In this document: piece by piece, positions 54,700-62,931 of the stretch
Position numbering within the stretch: the stretch's first letter is position 1
Layout of the letters: each line of letters starts with the position of its first letter
DNA from: Nocardia salmonicida NBRC 13393
GTDB lineage: Bacteria; Actinomycetota; Actinomycetes; Mycobacteriales; Mycobacteriaceae
Length of the DNA stretch: 64,000 nt
Assembly: GCF_001613085.1 (NCBI RefSeq)
Contig: NZ_BDBR01000004.1
Coordinates: forward strand, 310,001-374,000
Reading direction: 5' to 3'
Notes under the pieces: model-generated
What the model saw: the letters and a program-made list of their open reading frames with translations, nothing else
The model's database searches: none
Told to the model about the DNA's origin: nothing
Position numbers and translations under genes: made by a program

Positions 54700-55545
54700 C
54701 CGGGGCACAACCCGGTCTGGCGTAGGCGCCGGTGGTAGGTCCGCTCGATCCAGGGTTCTTTGCAGCAACGCGAAAAACGAGTCCATCGCTGCATTGTCGC
54801 CACACGCGCCGACCCTGCCCATCGATCCGACCAACGCGTGAATTATCAAGGCACAGAAGCCTTTTCGAGACAGGAATTATGACCCGCGGTCGCTGTGAAC
54901 AGTGCAACCAGCGATCTGGTCGCCGGCCGTGCGTCGTCGGGCCACTACTGAGCCCAGAGCATCAACAGCGAGGCGAGCTTCATCCTCGAGCCGATCGAGT
55001 AGCCCACGATCCGATTCGGGAACACATCCTTGACCGCGCAAAGATAAAGTTTCCCTTCGACGGCGTGGTGCTCGGTAATGTCTTTGATCCACAACATGTT
55101 TGGTAAGTCGGCGCTTCACCACTTGTTTGTCGAGCAGATCCGCCACGCGGTTCGCGAGGCCATCGACTGGCCCACGTCGGCGGCCTCGTCTGCCAGGAAT
55201 CGGTACCCGAACTCGGGATCGTCGCGGTGCGCGTCGAACAAGGCGTTGGCCCGATACGCGTGCTCGAGTTCAGCATTGGTGAAAGGATCGGCGCAGGACT
55301 TCGTTTTCCTGTTCGAGAAGCTTGATCCGTTTGCGGGCTTGGACGAGTTCGGCGTTCTCGGTCGCGGTGGTGCGGGGTTTGGTGCCGTCCTCGACGTCGT
55401 CAGCCTCGAGCCAACCGGCCAGGCACGACTCGCTGATCCCGAAGTCGGCGGCGATCTGTTTCAGTTATTGGCTGGGTTCTCGGTTGCGGGCCACGCGCAC
55501 GACGTCGTCGCGGAACTCTTCGGGGTAGGGCTTGGGCACGACATA
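54700..55545 (-). mobile_element. IS3-family element remnant (orfA and orfB fragments)
   Basis: Reading the minus strand, PKPYPEEFRDDVVRVARNRE is an orfA start (IS3-type helix-turn-helix protein). Pieces of orfB follow in changing frames: ELEHAYRANALFDAHRDDPE, the region before HSDRGS, then VGSMGRVGACGDNAAMDSFF and IERTYHRRLRQTG near 54710, the normal orfB end. Multiple shifts and deletions have inactivated it. No terminal repeats were confirmed. It ends at the truncated tetR gene. Confidence 0.75.
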
Positions 55546-55961
55546 CATCCTTCCAGCAGTGTCTGTCGGCACCACAGATCAGATGCCACCTCCTCGTGCA
55601 GCAGTCCCGTTCCCTGGGGTCTCTGTGTGCCATGCCGCCGGACAGACTCGTCGCGGCCACCCAGCAGCCAGTTCAGCCATGATCCGCCCGAGCGGGACGA
55701 CGTGAACTTCCCAGGTCGCCTGACGGGATCGGCCGCATCGAAACGGCCGGGTGAGCGGGTCGCGTGAGTAGACACACCACTCGCACCTCCGCCACCGGTG
55801 GTTTCGCCTGCGCGCGGTCCAGTGCGCGAAAGATCCCGATGAACGGGATACCCCGTATTTGATTCGGGCGAATAGCTGCTTCTGTGAGACGCGACACCCC
55901 AAATTCCGGTTCTTCGACATACCTGAATTGGCGGTCGCCACGATGAAAGGCATTCTTACCC
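55546..55961. other. Gap before the histidine phosphatase gene
   Basis: About 415 bases. No supported gene; it should include the promoter of the secreted phosphatase gene. Confidence 0.4.
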
Positions 55962-56705
55962 ATGCAAATCCGATCTCTTCGATTGTCCATTGCGATGATG
56001 GCGGCCGCGGTCGCGGCCGCAACCGCTACCACCGGCGGCGCGTCCGCCGATATCGACTTCGGAAGCTCTGGCAGCAGCTCCGGCAGCAGCGGCGACATGG
56101 TCATCACCCTGGTGCGCCATGCCGAGTCCCTCGGTAACACCTCCGGCCTGATCGACACCAAGGTGCCCGGACCCGACCTGACCTCACGCGGCCGGACACA
56201 GGCAGACAATCTGGCCATCCAGCTGTCCGACAAGGATTACGACTGCGCCTTCGCGTCCAACATGGTGCGTACCGAGCAAACGGCGGCTCCGACCGTCGCC
56301 GAGCAGGACCTGAACCTCAACATTCAGCCCGGTTTCCGGGAGATCGAGGCAGGCCAGTACGAGGGCACCCCGGAGGCCCAGGCGATGACCGGGTACCTCC
56401 AGGCGCCGATCAAGTGGCTCTCCGGCGACCTGAACGCACAAATCCCAGGCTCCATCGACGGCAACGAGTTCGACGGCCGCGTCGATCAGGCACTGCTCGA
56501 TGTGCAGCGCCGCGGCTGCGCAAACCCGGTGATCTTCTCGCACGGCGGCACCATCATGTTCTGGTCGATGATGAACGCCGACAACGCCGACACGAGCAAA
56601 CTCGGCACCGATCCGATGCGCAACGGCGGCCGCGTCGTCCTCGAGGGCAGCCCTCAGAAGGGCTGGACGATCGTCGAGTGGATCGGCCACCCGGACCTGG
56701 GCTGA
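55962..56705 (+). CDS. Secreted histidine phosphatase family protein
   Basis: A 247-aa protein with a signal peptide (MQIRSLRLSIAMMAAAVAAA, cleavage likely after ASA near residue 29) and a Ser/Gly linker. The phosphatase core has LVRHAESLGN (the RHG motif as RHA, catalytic His near 53), the second Arg region FASNMVRTEQTA, the acidic EAGQYEG and the second His in FSHGGTI. It is thus an exported phosphoglycerate-mutase-like phosphatase; the substrate is unknown. A terminator follows, so it is monocistronic. Confidence 0.9.
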   Translation: MQIRSLRLSIAMMAAAVAAATATTGGASADIDFGSSGSSSGSSGDMVITLVRHAESLGNTSGLIDTKVPGPDLTSRGRTQADNLAIQLSDKDYDCAFASNMVRTEQTAAPTVAEQDLNLNIQPGFREIEAGQYEGTPEAQAMTGYLQAPIKWLSGDLNAQIPGSIDGNEFDGRVDQALLDVQRRGCANPVIFSHGGTIMFWSMMNADNADTSKLGTDPMRNGGRVVLEGSPQKGWTIVEWIGHPDLG

Positions 56706-56714
56706 TTCACCCTT

Positions 56715-56760
56715 CCGCGCCCCGGATGTCACCGACACAATCGATGGCACCGGGGCGCGG
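56715..56760 (+). terminator. Terminator after the histidine phosphatase gene
   Basis: Perfect 11-bp stem CCGCGCCCCGG (56715-56725) with its complement at 56750-56760 and a 24-base loop, ten bases after the stop. Confidence 0.55.
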
Positions 56761-56930
56761 TTGTGTCCCATCTCAGGGTCCCTATCAGGACGTGGCTGGG
56801 GCTCGTTGCTTTCACCATGCCCACGAGGAACAGGCAGGGGCATCTCCCGGTCGAGCAGTGGTGCCCCCTACATGCACTGTCCCCTCAGAACGCTGAATGT
56901 CGGGCGGCTCCGAAGCAGCGGACAGCTCGG

Positions 56931-57140
56931 TCACAAAGTCGGTGGCGAGGCACTATCCAAGGCCTTCTGCCGCCGCATCCATCGCCTCCCCGTCGCCGCC
57001 ACAGCCAGGTGCGCGAGCAATCCGATGCCCGCAACCACCAGCCCCGCCATGCTTCCCAACCATAGGTGTAGCGCGAGGCCGACGACAATCAGCGGGAGGA
57101 GCGCGTGGCGCAGTGGTCCGGTCGCATGCACAGCCCTCAC
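56931..57140 (-). CDS. 69-aa two-helix membrane protein coupled to a methyltransferase
   Basis: The GTG at 57140 overlaps the methyltransferase stop (GTGA). The peptide MRAVHATGPLRHALLP leads into two hydrophobic helices (LLPLIVVGLALHLWLG and AGLVVAGIGLLAHLAVA) and a basic tail with GRRWMRRQKAL. No family recognised. Translational coupling to the methyltransferase suggests that it shares the TetR-controlled response. Confidence 0.6.
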   Translation of the reverse strand: MRAVHATGPLRHALLPLIVVGLALHLWLGSMAGLVVAGIGLLAHLAVAATGRRWMRRQKALDSASPPTL

Positions 57141-57796
57141 CGGGCCGATACCGGCTTGACGGCGCTGACATACCGAATCCATGGGTGCAGATCGCCGGAA
57201 CGGACCTGCTCGAATCCTGCATCGGCAACCATCGGCTCGAGTAAGTCGATGGGATTGTGCTGCATGAGTGGACTGACCAGCGCGCCGATCAGGTGAAGTC
57301 CCATCGCGTTCTCGGGCGGCCGGAACTCCCCGATCAGCAGCCGCCCGCCCGGCCTCAACACCCGCAGCATCTCGCCCAGCGCTGTCGAACGCAGATTCTC
57401 GGGAAGGTGGTGCAACATCAGACAACTCGCTACCACATCGAACGAATCGCCTTCTGCGCCCAGTGATTCTGCGACGCCTACGACGTAGCTGCAGTTCGGA
57501 TTCTTGTTCAGTCGGGCGGCACGAGCGATCACCCGCGTTGACGGATCCACGCCTACGACCGAACCGACCTCAGCGATTTCGGCGAGCTGCCTTGTCAAAT
57601 AGCCGGTTCCACAACCGACATCGAGAACCCGATCACCGGCCCGCGTGCCACTGAGCTCGACAAGGCGGCGATAGACACGGCCGCGGCGCCCGCCGAACAG
57701 CAGTGCGGCGAAAACTTCGTAGCCGCCGCCGTGGTCCATGGTGAGCCCGGCCGTGCCGGGTTCCGAGTTGTGATGCAAGAGCTGCCCGAGGCCCAT
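57137..57796 (-). CDS. Class I SAM-dependent methyltransferase
   Basis: A 219-aa protein. Motif I is VLDVGCGTGYL, motif II has GVDPSTR, and the post-I region has FDVVASCLMLHHLPE, followed by MLRVLRPGGRLLIGEF, as in UbiE/Methyltransf_11-type enzymes. AGGAG lies before the ATG at 57796. The gene is divergent from a TetR gene, and two 22-bp operators lie in between, so it is probably repressed until a ligand appears. The methyl acceptor is unknown, perhaps a xenobiotic or antibiotic. Confidence 0.9.
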   Translation of the reverse strand: MGLGQLLHHNSEPGTAGLTMDHGGGYEVFAALLFGGRRGRVYRRLVELSGTRAGDRVLDVGCGTGYLTRQLAEIAEVGSVVGVDPSTRVIARAARLNKNPNCSYVVGVAESLGAEGDSFDVVASCLMLHHLPENLRSTALGEMLRVLRPGGRLLIGEFRPPENAMGLHLIGALVSPLMQHNPIDLLEPMVADAGFEQVRSGDLHPWIRYVSAVKPVSAR

Positions 57797-57807
57797 GGCC
57801 CTACTCC

Positions 57808-57829
57808 TAACTTAGGAACGACTAAGATA
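57808..57829. promoter_or_regulatory. TetR operator, promoter-proximal copy
   Basis: TAACTTAGGAA followed by CGACTAAGATA: an imperfect copy (four mismatches in 22) of the palindrome at 57835-57856, next to the methyltransferase ribosome binding site. Confidence 0.7.
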
Positions 57830-57834
57830 GACAG

Positions 57835-57856
57835 TAACTTAGTCGCGACTAAGTTA
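57835..57856. promoter_or_regulatory. TetR operator, perfect 22-bp palindrome
   Basis: Half-site TAACTTAGTCG and its exact reverse complement, 22 bases in total. Centre-to-centre distance to the second copy is 27 bases. It lies between divergent methyltransferase and tetR starts. Confidence 0.85.
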
Positions 57857-57883
57857 TCTGGCAAGGGCAGATAAGATACCGGC

Positions 57884-58525
57884 ATGGTTCGAACCTCATC
57901 GGATCCCGCCGGCCGACCACGCACCAGGCTGCGCGCCGCCGACCGGCGAGCGTCGATCATCGATGCCGCGACGGCCGTCTTCGCCGAGTCGGGATTTCAG
58001 CGCAGCACCATGGCGCACATCGCGTCGCGGGTCGGCGTAACCGAACCCGTGCTGTTTCAGAACTTCGGTTCCAAGACCGGCCTCTATGCCGCGGTGGTAG
58101 CGCACACTTCTGATCAGATGTGCACGATGATGCGTGGTTTTGCCGACGAGTGCGGCTCGAGCGCAACACTGTTCACGCAGCTGCTCAGTCCCGAACACAT
58201 CGACGAACTCCACGCTCCGGGTTCGCTCGGTGTCGTCTTCGCCGACGCGATGACGTTGACCGCCGAACCGGCCGTCGAAGACGCTGTCCGCCAGCATCTG
58301 GGCAGGTTGGCCGATGTTGTCGCCGAGATCGTCGTGCGTGGACAGCGATCCGGCGAACTACGCGCCGACCTGGACCCGGCCGCAGCGGCATGGATGTTGC
58401 TGTCGTTCATGGCGGGCCACCGCTTTCGCAGCAGTGTCATGCCCGACAGGAACCGACTCGAAACTCACATCGCGCAGATGACCTTGCGCGCGCTACTCGA
58501 CCCAGATCGACACCACGAGGACTGA
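57884..58525 (+). CDS. TetR-family transcriptional regulator
   Basis: A 213-aa regulator. The helix-turn-helix is MAHIASRVGVTEPVLFQNFG with SKTGLYAAVV after it (residues about 45-72). The C-terminal domain is typical of TetR_C_33-like proteins. It is divergent from the methyltransferase, with two tandem operators in the 87-base gap, so it almost certainly controls that gene and itself. Confidence 0.92.
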   Translation: MVRTSSDPAGRPRTRLRAADRRASIIDAATAVFAESGFQRSTMAHIASRVGVTEPVLFQNFGSKTGLYAAVVAHTSDQMCTMMRGFADECGSSATLFTQLLSPEHIDELHAPGSLGVVFADAMTLTAEPAVEDAVRQHLGRLADVVAEIVVRGQRSGELRADLDPAAAAWMLLSFMAGHRFRSSVMPDRNRLETHIAQMTLRALLDPDRHHED

Positions 58526-58905
58526 CAAACGCCACAGGGGTCAGGTGGCAGCTACGTGGCGTGCAGACAACCGCAGGGCAACCACGTCGCAGTCACAGTC
58601 GACAAGATGCCCGCCAGGACCTCACCGACGCCAGGCTTGATCCCGGCAACCTGGGGAAACATCACCGAATAGTCGCGCTTTCTACACCCGCGCGGCGCGC
58701 GGCTATGGAGGCATCGACAGAGTTCGCCGTCGCAATAGGTCCACGCCACCCACCTGCGGCGCCACCGAACAACTTCGATATCGGTCTGCGGGGAACCCGA
58801 TTCGCACTCAACTGTGGAATTTCACCTACGGGTACTTCCTCGATCCGAGGCTGAACCGGGGCGGCAAGAGTTTCAGCGACTTCTACCCGATCGTGATCTG
58901 CCGGA
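58526..58905. other. Gap between tetR and hydrolase remnant
   Basis: About 380 bases; no supported gene. Short frames on both strands lack starts and family motifs. Confidence 0.4.
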
Positions 58906-59214
58906 CTACCCGAATTCGATCAAGGAGTCGATCAGCGCGGCCGAGGCCTTCTTGGCGCCGGTCACCGGCAAAAGCACCCTCGGGTCGACCCTCGGACACC
59001 TGAAGAAAGACAGTTCCTTCGCCCACCCCGCGCTGCTGGAGGCGCCAAGCACCGAGTTATGCCCCGGGGCTTGGCGATGAAGGGCTGCCGATCCGATCGC
59101 GGCACCCTCACAGAAGCCGGCGATGCCAGCAAAGGGTCCATGATCTTCCGCGACGGCTTTGATGCAGGGAAACGTCGAGCTCAACCACCCGCCATGCGGA
59201 TCGACAAACCCCAC
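58906..59214 (-). pseudogene. FSH1-type serine hydrolase fragment
   Basis: The minus-strand frame carries CIKAVAEDHGPFAGIAGFCE followed by GAAIGSAALH, which matches the nucleophile elbow of FSH1-family hydrolases (GPFDGIxGFSQGA); the Ser position is Cys here. N-terminal strands are missing and the C-terminal part does not align. It is probably a decayed gene; a plus-strand frame over the same bases looks less like a protein. Confidence 0.4.
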
Positions 59215-59222
59215 CTAATAAT

Positions 59223-60359
59223 TCAATCGAACGTGCAGCCGGTGATCGGCTTATCGGCCAAGCGATCGAGCAGGTAGGTGATCGCGTTGTCCGGACCGAA
59301 TCCGTCGATCAATTCGGGTCCGAAGTGGTGGGGAATGGTCGCACCGGAAAAGATCGGCGGCAGGTCGTTGGTGCGGAAGGTGACGGTGGCCCCGGCGAGG
59401 GCAGGAGCGGCCTCGGGCATGTCGCGCAGATGCTCGATCAGTGGACGGCCGTCATCGGTGAGTGAGCTGGTTTTGAGGAACGGGTGTTTGACGATGATGT
59501 CGCCGACGCACTCATTGTTGAGGGTTTCGAGCATGGCCCGCCCGGCCGGGCTGGTCACCCGGTCGACAGCCGCGTTCAACTCCGGGTAGCGGGCGAGCAG
59601 TCCGTTGATGGCGAATCCGATGGCGCCGCCGATGAGGGCACCGTCGATGCGGGCGAGGATCGCGGCGAGATCGGCGGTGGATCCGCCCGCCCAGGTGCCC
59701 TTGAGATCGAGCTCAGGTGCGTAGCTGTGGTGCAGTTCCGCGGCGCCCGCGGTGGCGCCACCGCCCTGGGAATAGCCCCAGAGGGCGAGCGGTGTTTCCG
59801 GCCCCACTCCGCCGAGAGCGTTGGCGGCGCGAGCGCCGTCGAGGATGGCGTGCCCTCCTTCGATCCGGCTGATGAAGGTATGGATGCCGGGAGTGCCGAG
59901 ACCGATGTAGTCGGCGACCAGGACGCGAGCTCCCAGTGCACTCCAGACAGCTGAGGACGGCAGTTCCTGGTTGGCCGACAACGACACTGAGGGGTCGGCG
60001 GTCAGGGTGAGGCCGGTGGAGAAGGCGACCGACATGGCGCACTGGTCGCCTTGGCCCGCGGTACCGGGCCCGATGACGACCGTGGGGCGCTCCCCCGCGC
60101 CCTGCCATGGTCCCTGCGGCTCGATGTAGGTTCCGGTGACCGCGGCGGGAGAGCCGTCCTGATACTGCGTCGTGTACATGACACGCCTGGCACTCACAGG
60201 CCAACCCGCCTCGGTCGGCAATGTCGCCAGAATGCTCATCGGCTCGGTCTTGACGATCGTTCCCGCCCACCGGAGCAGCGGCCGCTTGCGGTAAACCGAT
60301 ACCTCCCGCGCTACGCCGACAGCGGCGACACATGCTGTGGCCATCGCCGCGGCTACCAC
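59223..60359 (-). CDS. Secretory lipase (LIP family, PF03583-like)
   Basis: A 378-aa protein with an N-terminal hydrophobic segment (VVAAAMATACVAAVGVA) that serves as signal or anchor. The nucleophile motif is LALWGYSQGGGATAGA (Ser near 197), and VLVADYIGLGTPG precedes it. These match the secretory lipases of mycolata. The third catalytic His is likely in TIPHHFGPELIDGFG. The start is the GTG at 60359, just after an in-frame TAG, with no clear Shine-Dalgarno. Probably degrades triacylglycerol or esters outside the cell. Confidence 0.85.
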   Translation of the reverse strand: MVAAAMATACVAAVGVAREVSVYRKRPLLRWAGTIVKTEPMSILATLPTEAGWPVSARRVMYTTQYQDGSPAAVTGTYIEPQGPWQGAGERPTVVIGPGTAGQGDQCAMSVAFSTGLTLTADPSVSLSANQELPSSAVWSALGARVLVADYIGLGTPGIHTFISRIEGGHAILDGARAANALGGVGPETPLALWGYSQGGGATAGAAELHHSYAPELDLKGTWAGGSTADLAAILARIDGALIGGAIGFAINGLLARYPELNAAVDRVTSPAGRAMLETLNNECVGDIIVKHPFLKTSSLTDDGRPLIEHLRDMPEAAPALAGATVTFRTNDLPPIFSGATIPHHFGPELIDGFGPDNAITYLLDRLADKPITGCTFD

Positions 60360-60879
60360 CCGAACCGAACCGGGCAGCGCATTCGCCTTCTAGCGCAACC
60401 CATGCTTCCTATGCATTCAGATACTCTCCGTGAATTCGGTTCGGCACCATCGCCGAGTGTCGTGGGTCGCGATAGAGGTCATAGATGGCGCTCATCACAG
60501 CCACGCGACCACGGCCCAGTAACACGGCTACTCTCCAGTACGGAACCCGTCTCGCATAGACTGGACAGTCCTGCAGGGCCCCGAATTCGTGTCTCCCCAG
60601 CGAATTTGGACCGTTCAGCGAGGATGGCCCCGATTTCCGCCGCTGCCTCGTCCGCACATTCGAGGTGTGGTCGCGCCAGCGGTATCTCGCGATCGGCGTC
60701 AACCCGGACAGGGCAGAACAGTGTGCCCGCCAGTTGTCCAACCGATCCCAGGATTCTGGCGCAAGCTCATCGATGTAGAAGCAAGGATGCCGGCATCCAC
60801 GTACGAATCGTTCTGCTCGCCAGCTTCGACCGCCTGGAATTGGCGGTGGCCGCAGCCCGTGCGGGGTCTGTAAGGACGG
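60360..60879. other. Gap between lipase and eccA
   Basis: About 520 bases between the lipase start and the end of eccA. No gene supported; frames on both strands are short and lack start signals. It includes the lipase promoter. Confidence 0.4.
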
Positions 60880-62703
60880 TTAGCAGGGGGTGAGGGTAGC
60901 GAGGACTGTTTCCAGGGCTTTGCGCATGTCTTCGGCTTCGATGCGCATGAGGGTCGCCTCGTCCAGGGCGTACGGGTCGAGGGACTCGTTCATGGCTAGG
61001 CGGTATTCGCGTTCTTCCTCGGCCGCTTCGATGATGTTGCGGATGAAGCGGCCGTTGCCCGCGAGGTCGATGCCGCGGCGGGGCAGGCCGCTTTGATCGG
61101 TGTCCTCGGCGGTGTAGAGGTCGGTGCACGCGGCGCGTAGGAGGTCGATGGCGTCGTCGGAGGTGGTCGAGTCGCGTTTGTTGGCGATGAAGCGGCCGAT
61201 TTCGCAGAGCTCGTCAGGTGAGTAGGAGTCGAATTTGACGCGTTTGGCGAAGCGGGAAGCCAGACCGTCGTTGCTGGCGAGGAACCGGTCGATCTCGCCG
61301 TCGTAGCCCGCGATGATCACCACCAGGCGGTCGCGGTCGTTTTCCATGCGGGCCAGCAATGTGTCGACAGCTTCGCGACCGAACGCGTCACCGCCGGAGA
61401 GACCGCTTTGGATCAGGGTGTATGCCTCGTCGACGAACAAGACGCCGTCCATCGCCGAGTCGATGAGCGCGTTGGCTTTGATAGCGGTCGAGCCGAGGTG
61501 CTGACCGACGAAGTCGGCACGTTTGGCTTCGACGACCTTGTCGGTTTTGAGAAGGCCGAGGCCGCAGTAGATCTTGGCGACGACGCGGGCGATGGTCGTC
61601 TTGCCGGTGCCCGGTGGACCGGTGAAGGCCAGGTGCTGGCCGCGCGGCATGCTGTTGAGGCCCTTGTCGGCGCGGATCTTGGCCATGGTCGCCGACGATT
61701 GCAGCTTGGCAACCTGCACTTTCACCGCGGCGAGACCGATTTGCGCGGTCAATTCAGCGCGGGCGGAGGCGAGGATCGTCTCGGCTCTGTGGTGCTGTTC
61801 CTCTTCGGCTGCTTCCTCGAGCGAGGGCGCCGATGCGGGGTCCCAGCGGTTGGTTCGCGCCTCGATCTGCTCGCGGTTGGTGACCAGGATGCGGAACTTG
61901 GGGTCGGCCATGGCCTGGGCGTTCGCGGCGAAGCCGGGGACCTGGGTGTACACCGTCTCGAACAGGGCGCGCGCCTCGTCCTCATTGCCCTGTTCGCGCA
62001 GCGCCAGCCCCCGGCAGTACATCGCGGCGGTACGGGCGGACGGGATCGGGCCGCGTTCGGCCAGTTCGAGGCGGCGCGTCGCCTCACCGAACAGGCCGAG
62101 GTGCGCGCAGGCGGTGCCGACCATGACGTGCGCGCCGGCGGCCATGTACTGGTCTTGCCATTCGGCCGAGCCGGCGAGCACGGCCATCACATCGGGCCAC
62201 AGTTGGGCGGTGAAGTACAGGACGCCGCGCGCGTAGGCGCAGACCCGGTCGTCGACGACGCGGTCGGGATCATCGGCAAGCGCGGCGCGGCGCTTGTCCA
62301 GTTCGATGAGCAGTTCCTCGGCCTCGTCGAACTCCTTGTCGTCGATGAGCCGCATCGCTTGCGCGAGCCAGATTTCGGTGAGGCCGGCCACCGGGTAGTC
62401 GATGAACTGGCCGATGTGGAACCGACCGGCGAGTTGGCGCGGCGGGAGGCCGAGACGACGCTGCTCGCGCAGGAGGGAGGTGGTCGAGGTGCGGTGCAGG
62501 TGGCGCAGGGTTTCCTGGGTCATTTCGCCGGCCGCTACCCGGCCGAGCCAGGCGTCGCACATGTCGGGGTCGAGTTCGGTCGCCCGCCGGAAGGCGACCT
62601 TGGCGTAGTCGAGGTTCTTGGCAGCCTGCTGCCCGTCGACCGGCAGACCGAGCGAGAGGACGCCCGCGTCGAAGATCTGTTGTGCTTGCCGAATCGCTGA
62701 CAT
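60880..62703 (-). CDS. eccA: Type VII secretion system AAA+ ATPase EccA
   Basis: The 607-aa protein starts at the ATG 62703 (MSAIRQAQQIFDAGVLSLG), the typical EccA N-terminus. Residues 1-280 form a TPR-like repeat domain. The C-terminal CbxX/CfxQ-type AAA+ domain has Walker A TGPPGTGKTTIARVVAKIY (near 345), Walker B GVLFVDEAYTL, sensor VIIAGYDGEIDRF and the Arg finger region SRFAKRVKFDSY. EccA assists substrate handling in ESX systems of mycolata. It is divergent from eccD, 228 bases away. Confidence 0.93.
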   Translation of the reverse strand: MSAIRQAQQIFDAGVLSLGLPVDGQQAAKNLDYAKVAFRRATELDPDMCDAWLGRVAAGEMTQETLRHLHRTSTTSLLREQRRLGLPPRQLAGRFHIGQFIDYPVAGLTEIWLAQAMRLIDDKEFDEAEELLIELDKRRAALADDPDRVVDDRVCAYARGVLYFTAQLWPDVMAVLAGSAEWQDQYMAAGAHVMVGTACAHLGLFGEATRRLELAERGPIPSARTAAMYCRGLALREQGNEDEARALFETVYTQVPGFAANAQAMADPKFRILVTNREQIEARTNRWDPASAPSLEEAAEEEQHHRAETILASARAELTAQIGLAAVKVQVAKLQSSATMAKIRADKGLNSMPRGQHLAFTGPPGTGKTTIARVVAKIYCGLGLLKTDKVVEAKRADFVGQHLGSTAIKANALIDSAMDGVLFVDEAYTLIQSGLSGGDAFGREAVDTLLARMENDRDRLVVIIAGYDGEIDRFLASNDGLASRFAKRVKFDSYSPDELCEIGRFIANKRDSTTSDDAIDLLRAACTDLYTAEDTDQSGLPRRGIDLAGNGRFIRNIIEAAEEEREYRLAMNESLDPYALDEATLMRIEAEDMRKALETVLATLTPC

Positions 62704-62931
62704 GCCCGCGAACCTAGCCCGAGTACGGGCCGGTGGCACCTGCACGCTGATCTCAACCACCCCGGGTTCATCGGCAGTTCACGTGCCGCGGCCGACACTT
62801 TTGCGAAACCGCATGTCGCGCTCTGGTCGACGGTTACGACGAGACGAACACCTCCGTCGCGACCTGCCGCGCCAGCTGTGCGTTGCTACGGTCCGAACGT
62901 CGTAACCAGGGAATTCGGGAGTCGTCACGTG

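Noticed and set aside
58814..59080. Plus-strand 88-codon frame as a gene
   Set aside because: No ribosome binding site or family match; the opposite strand carries a recognisable hydrolase motif.
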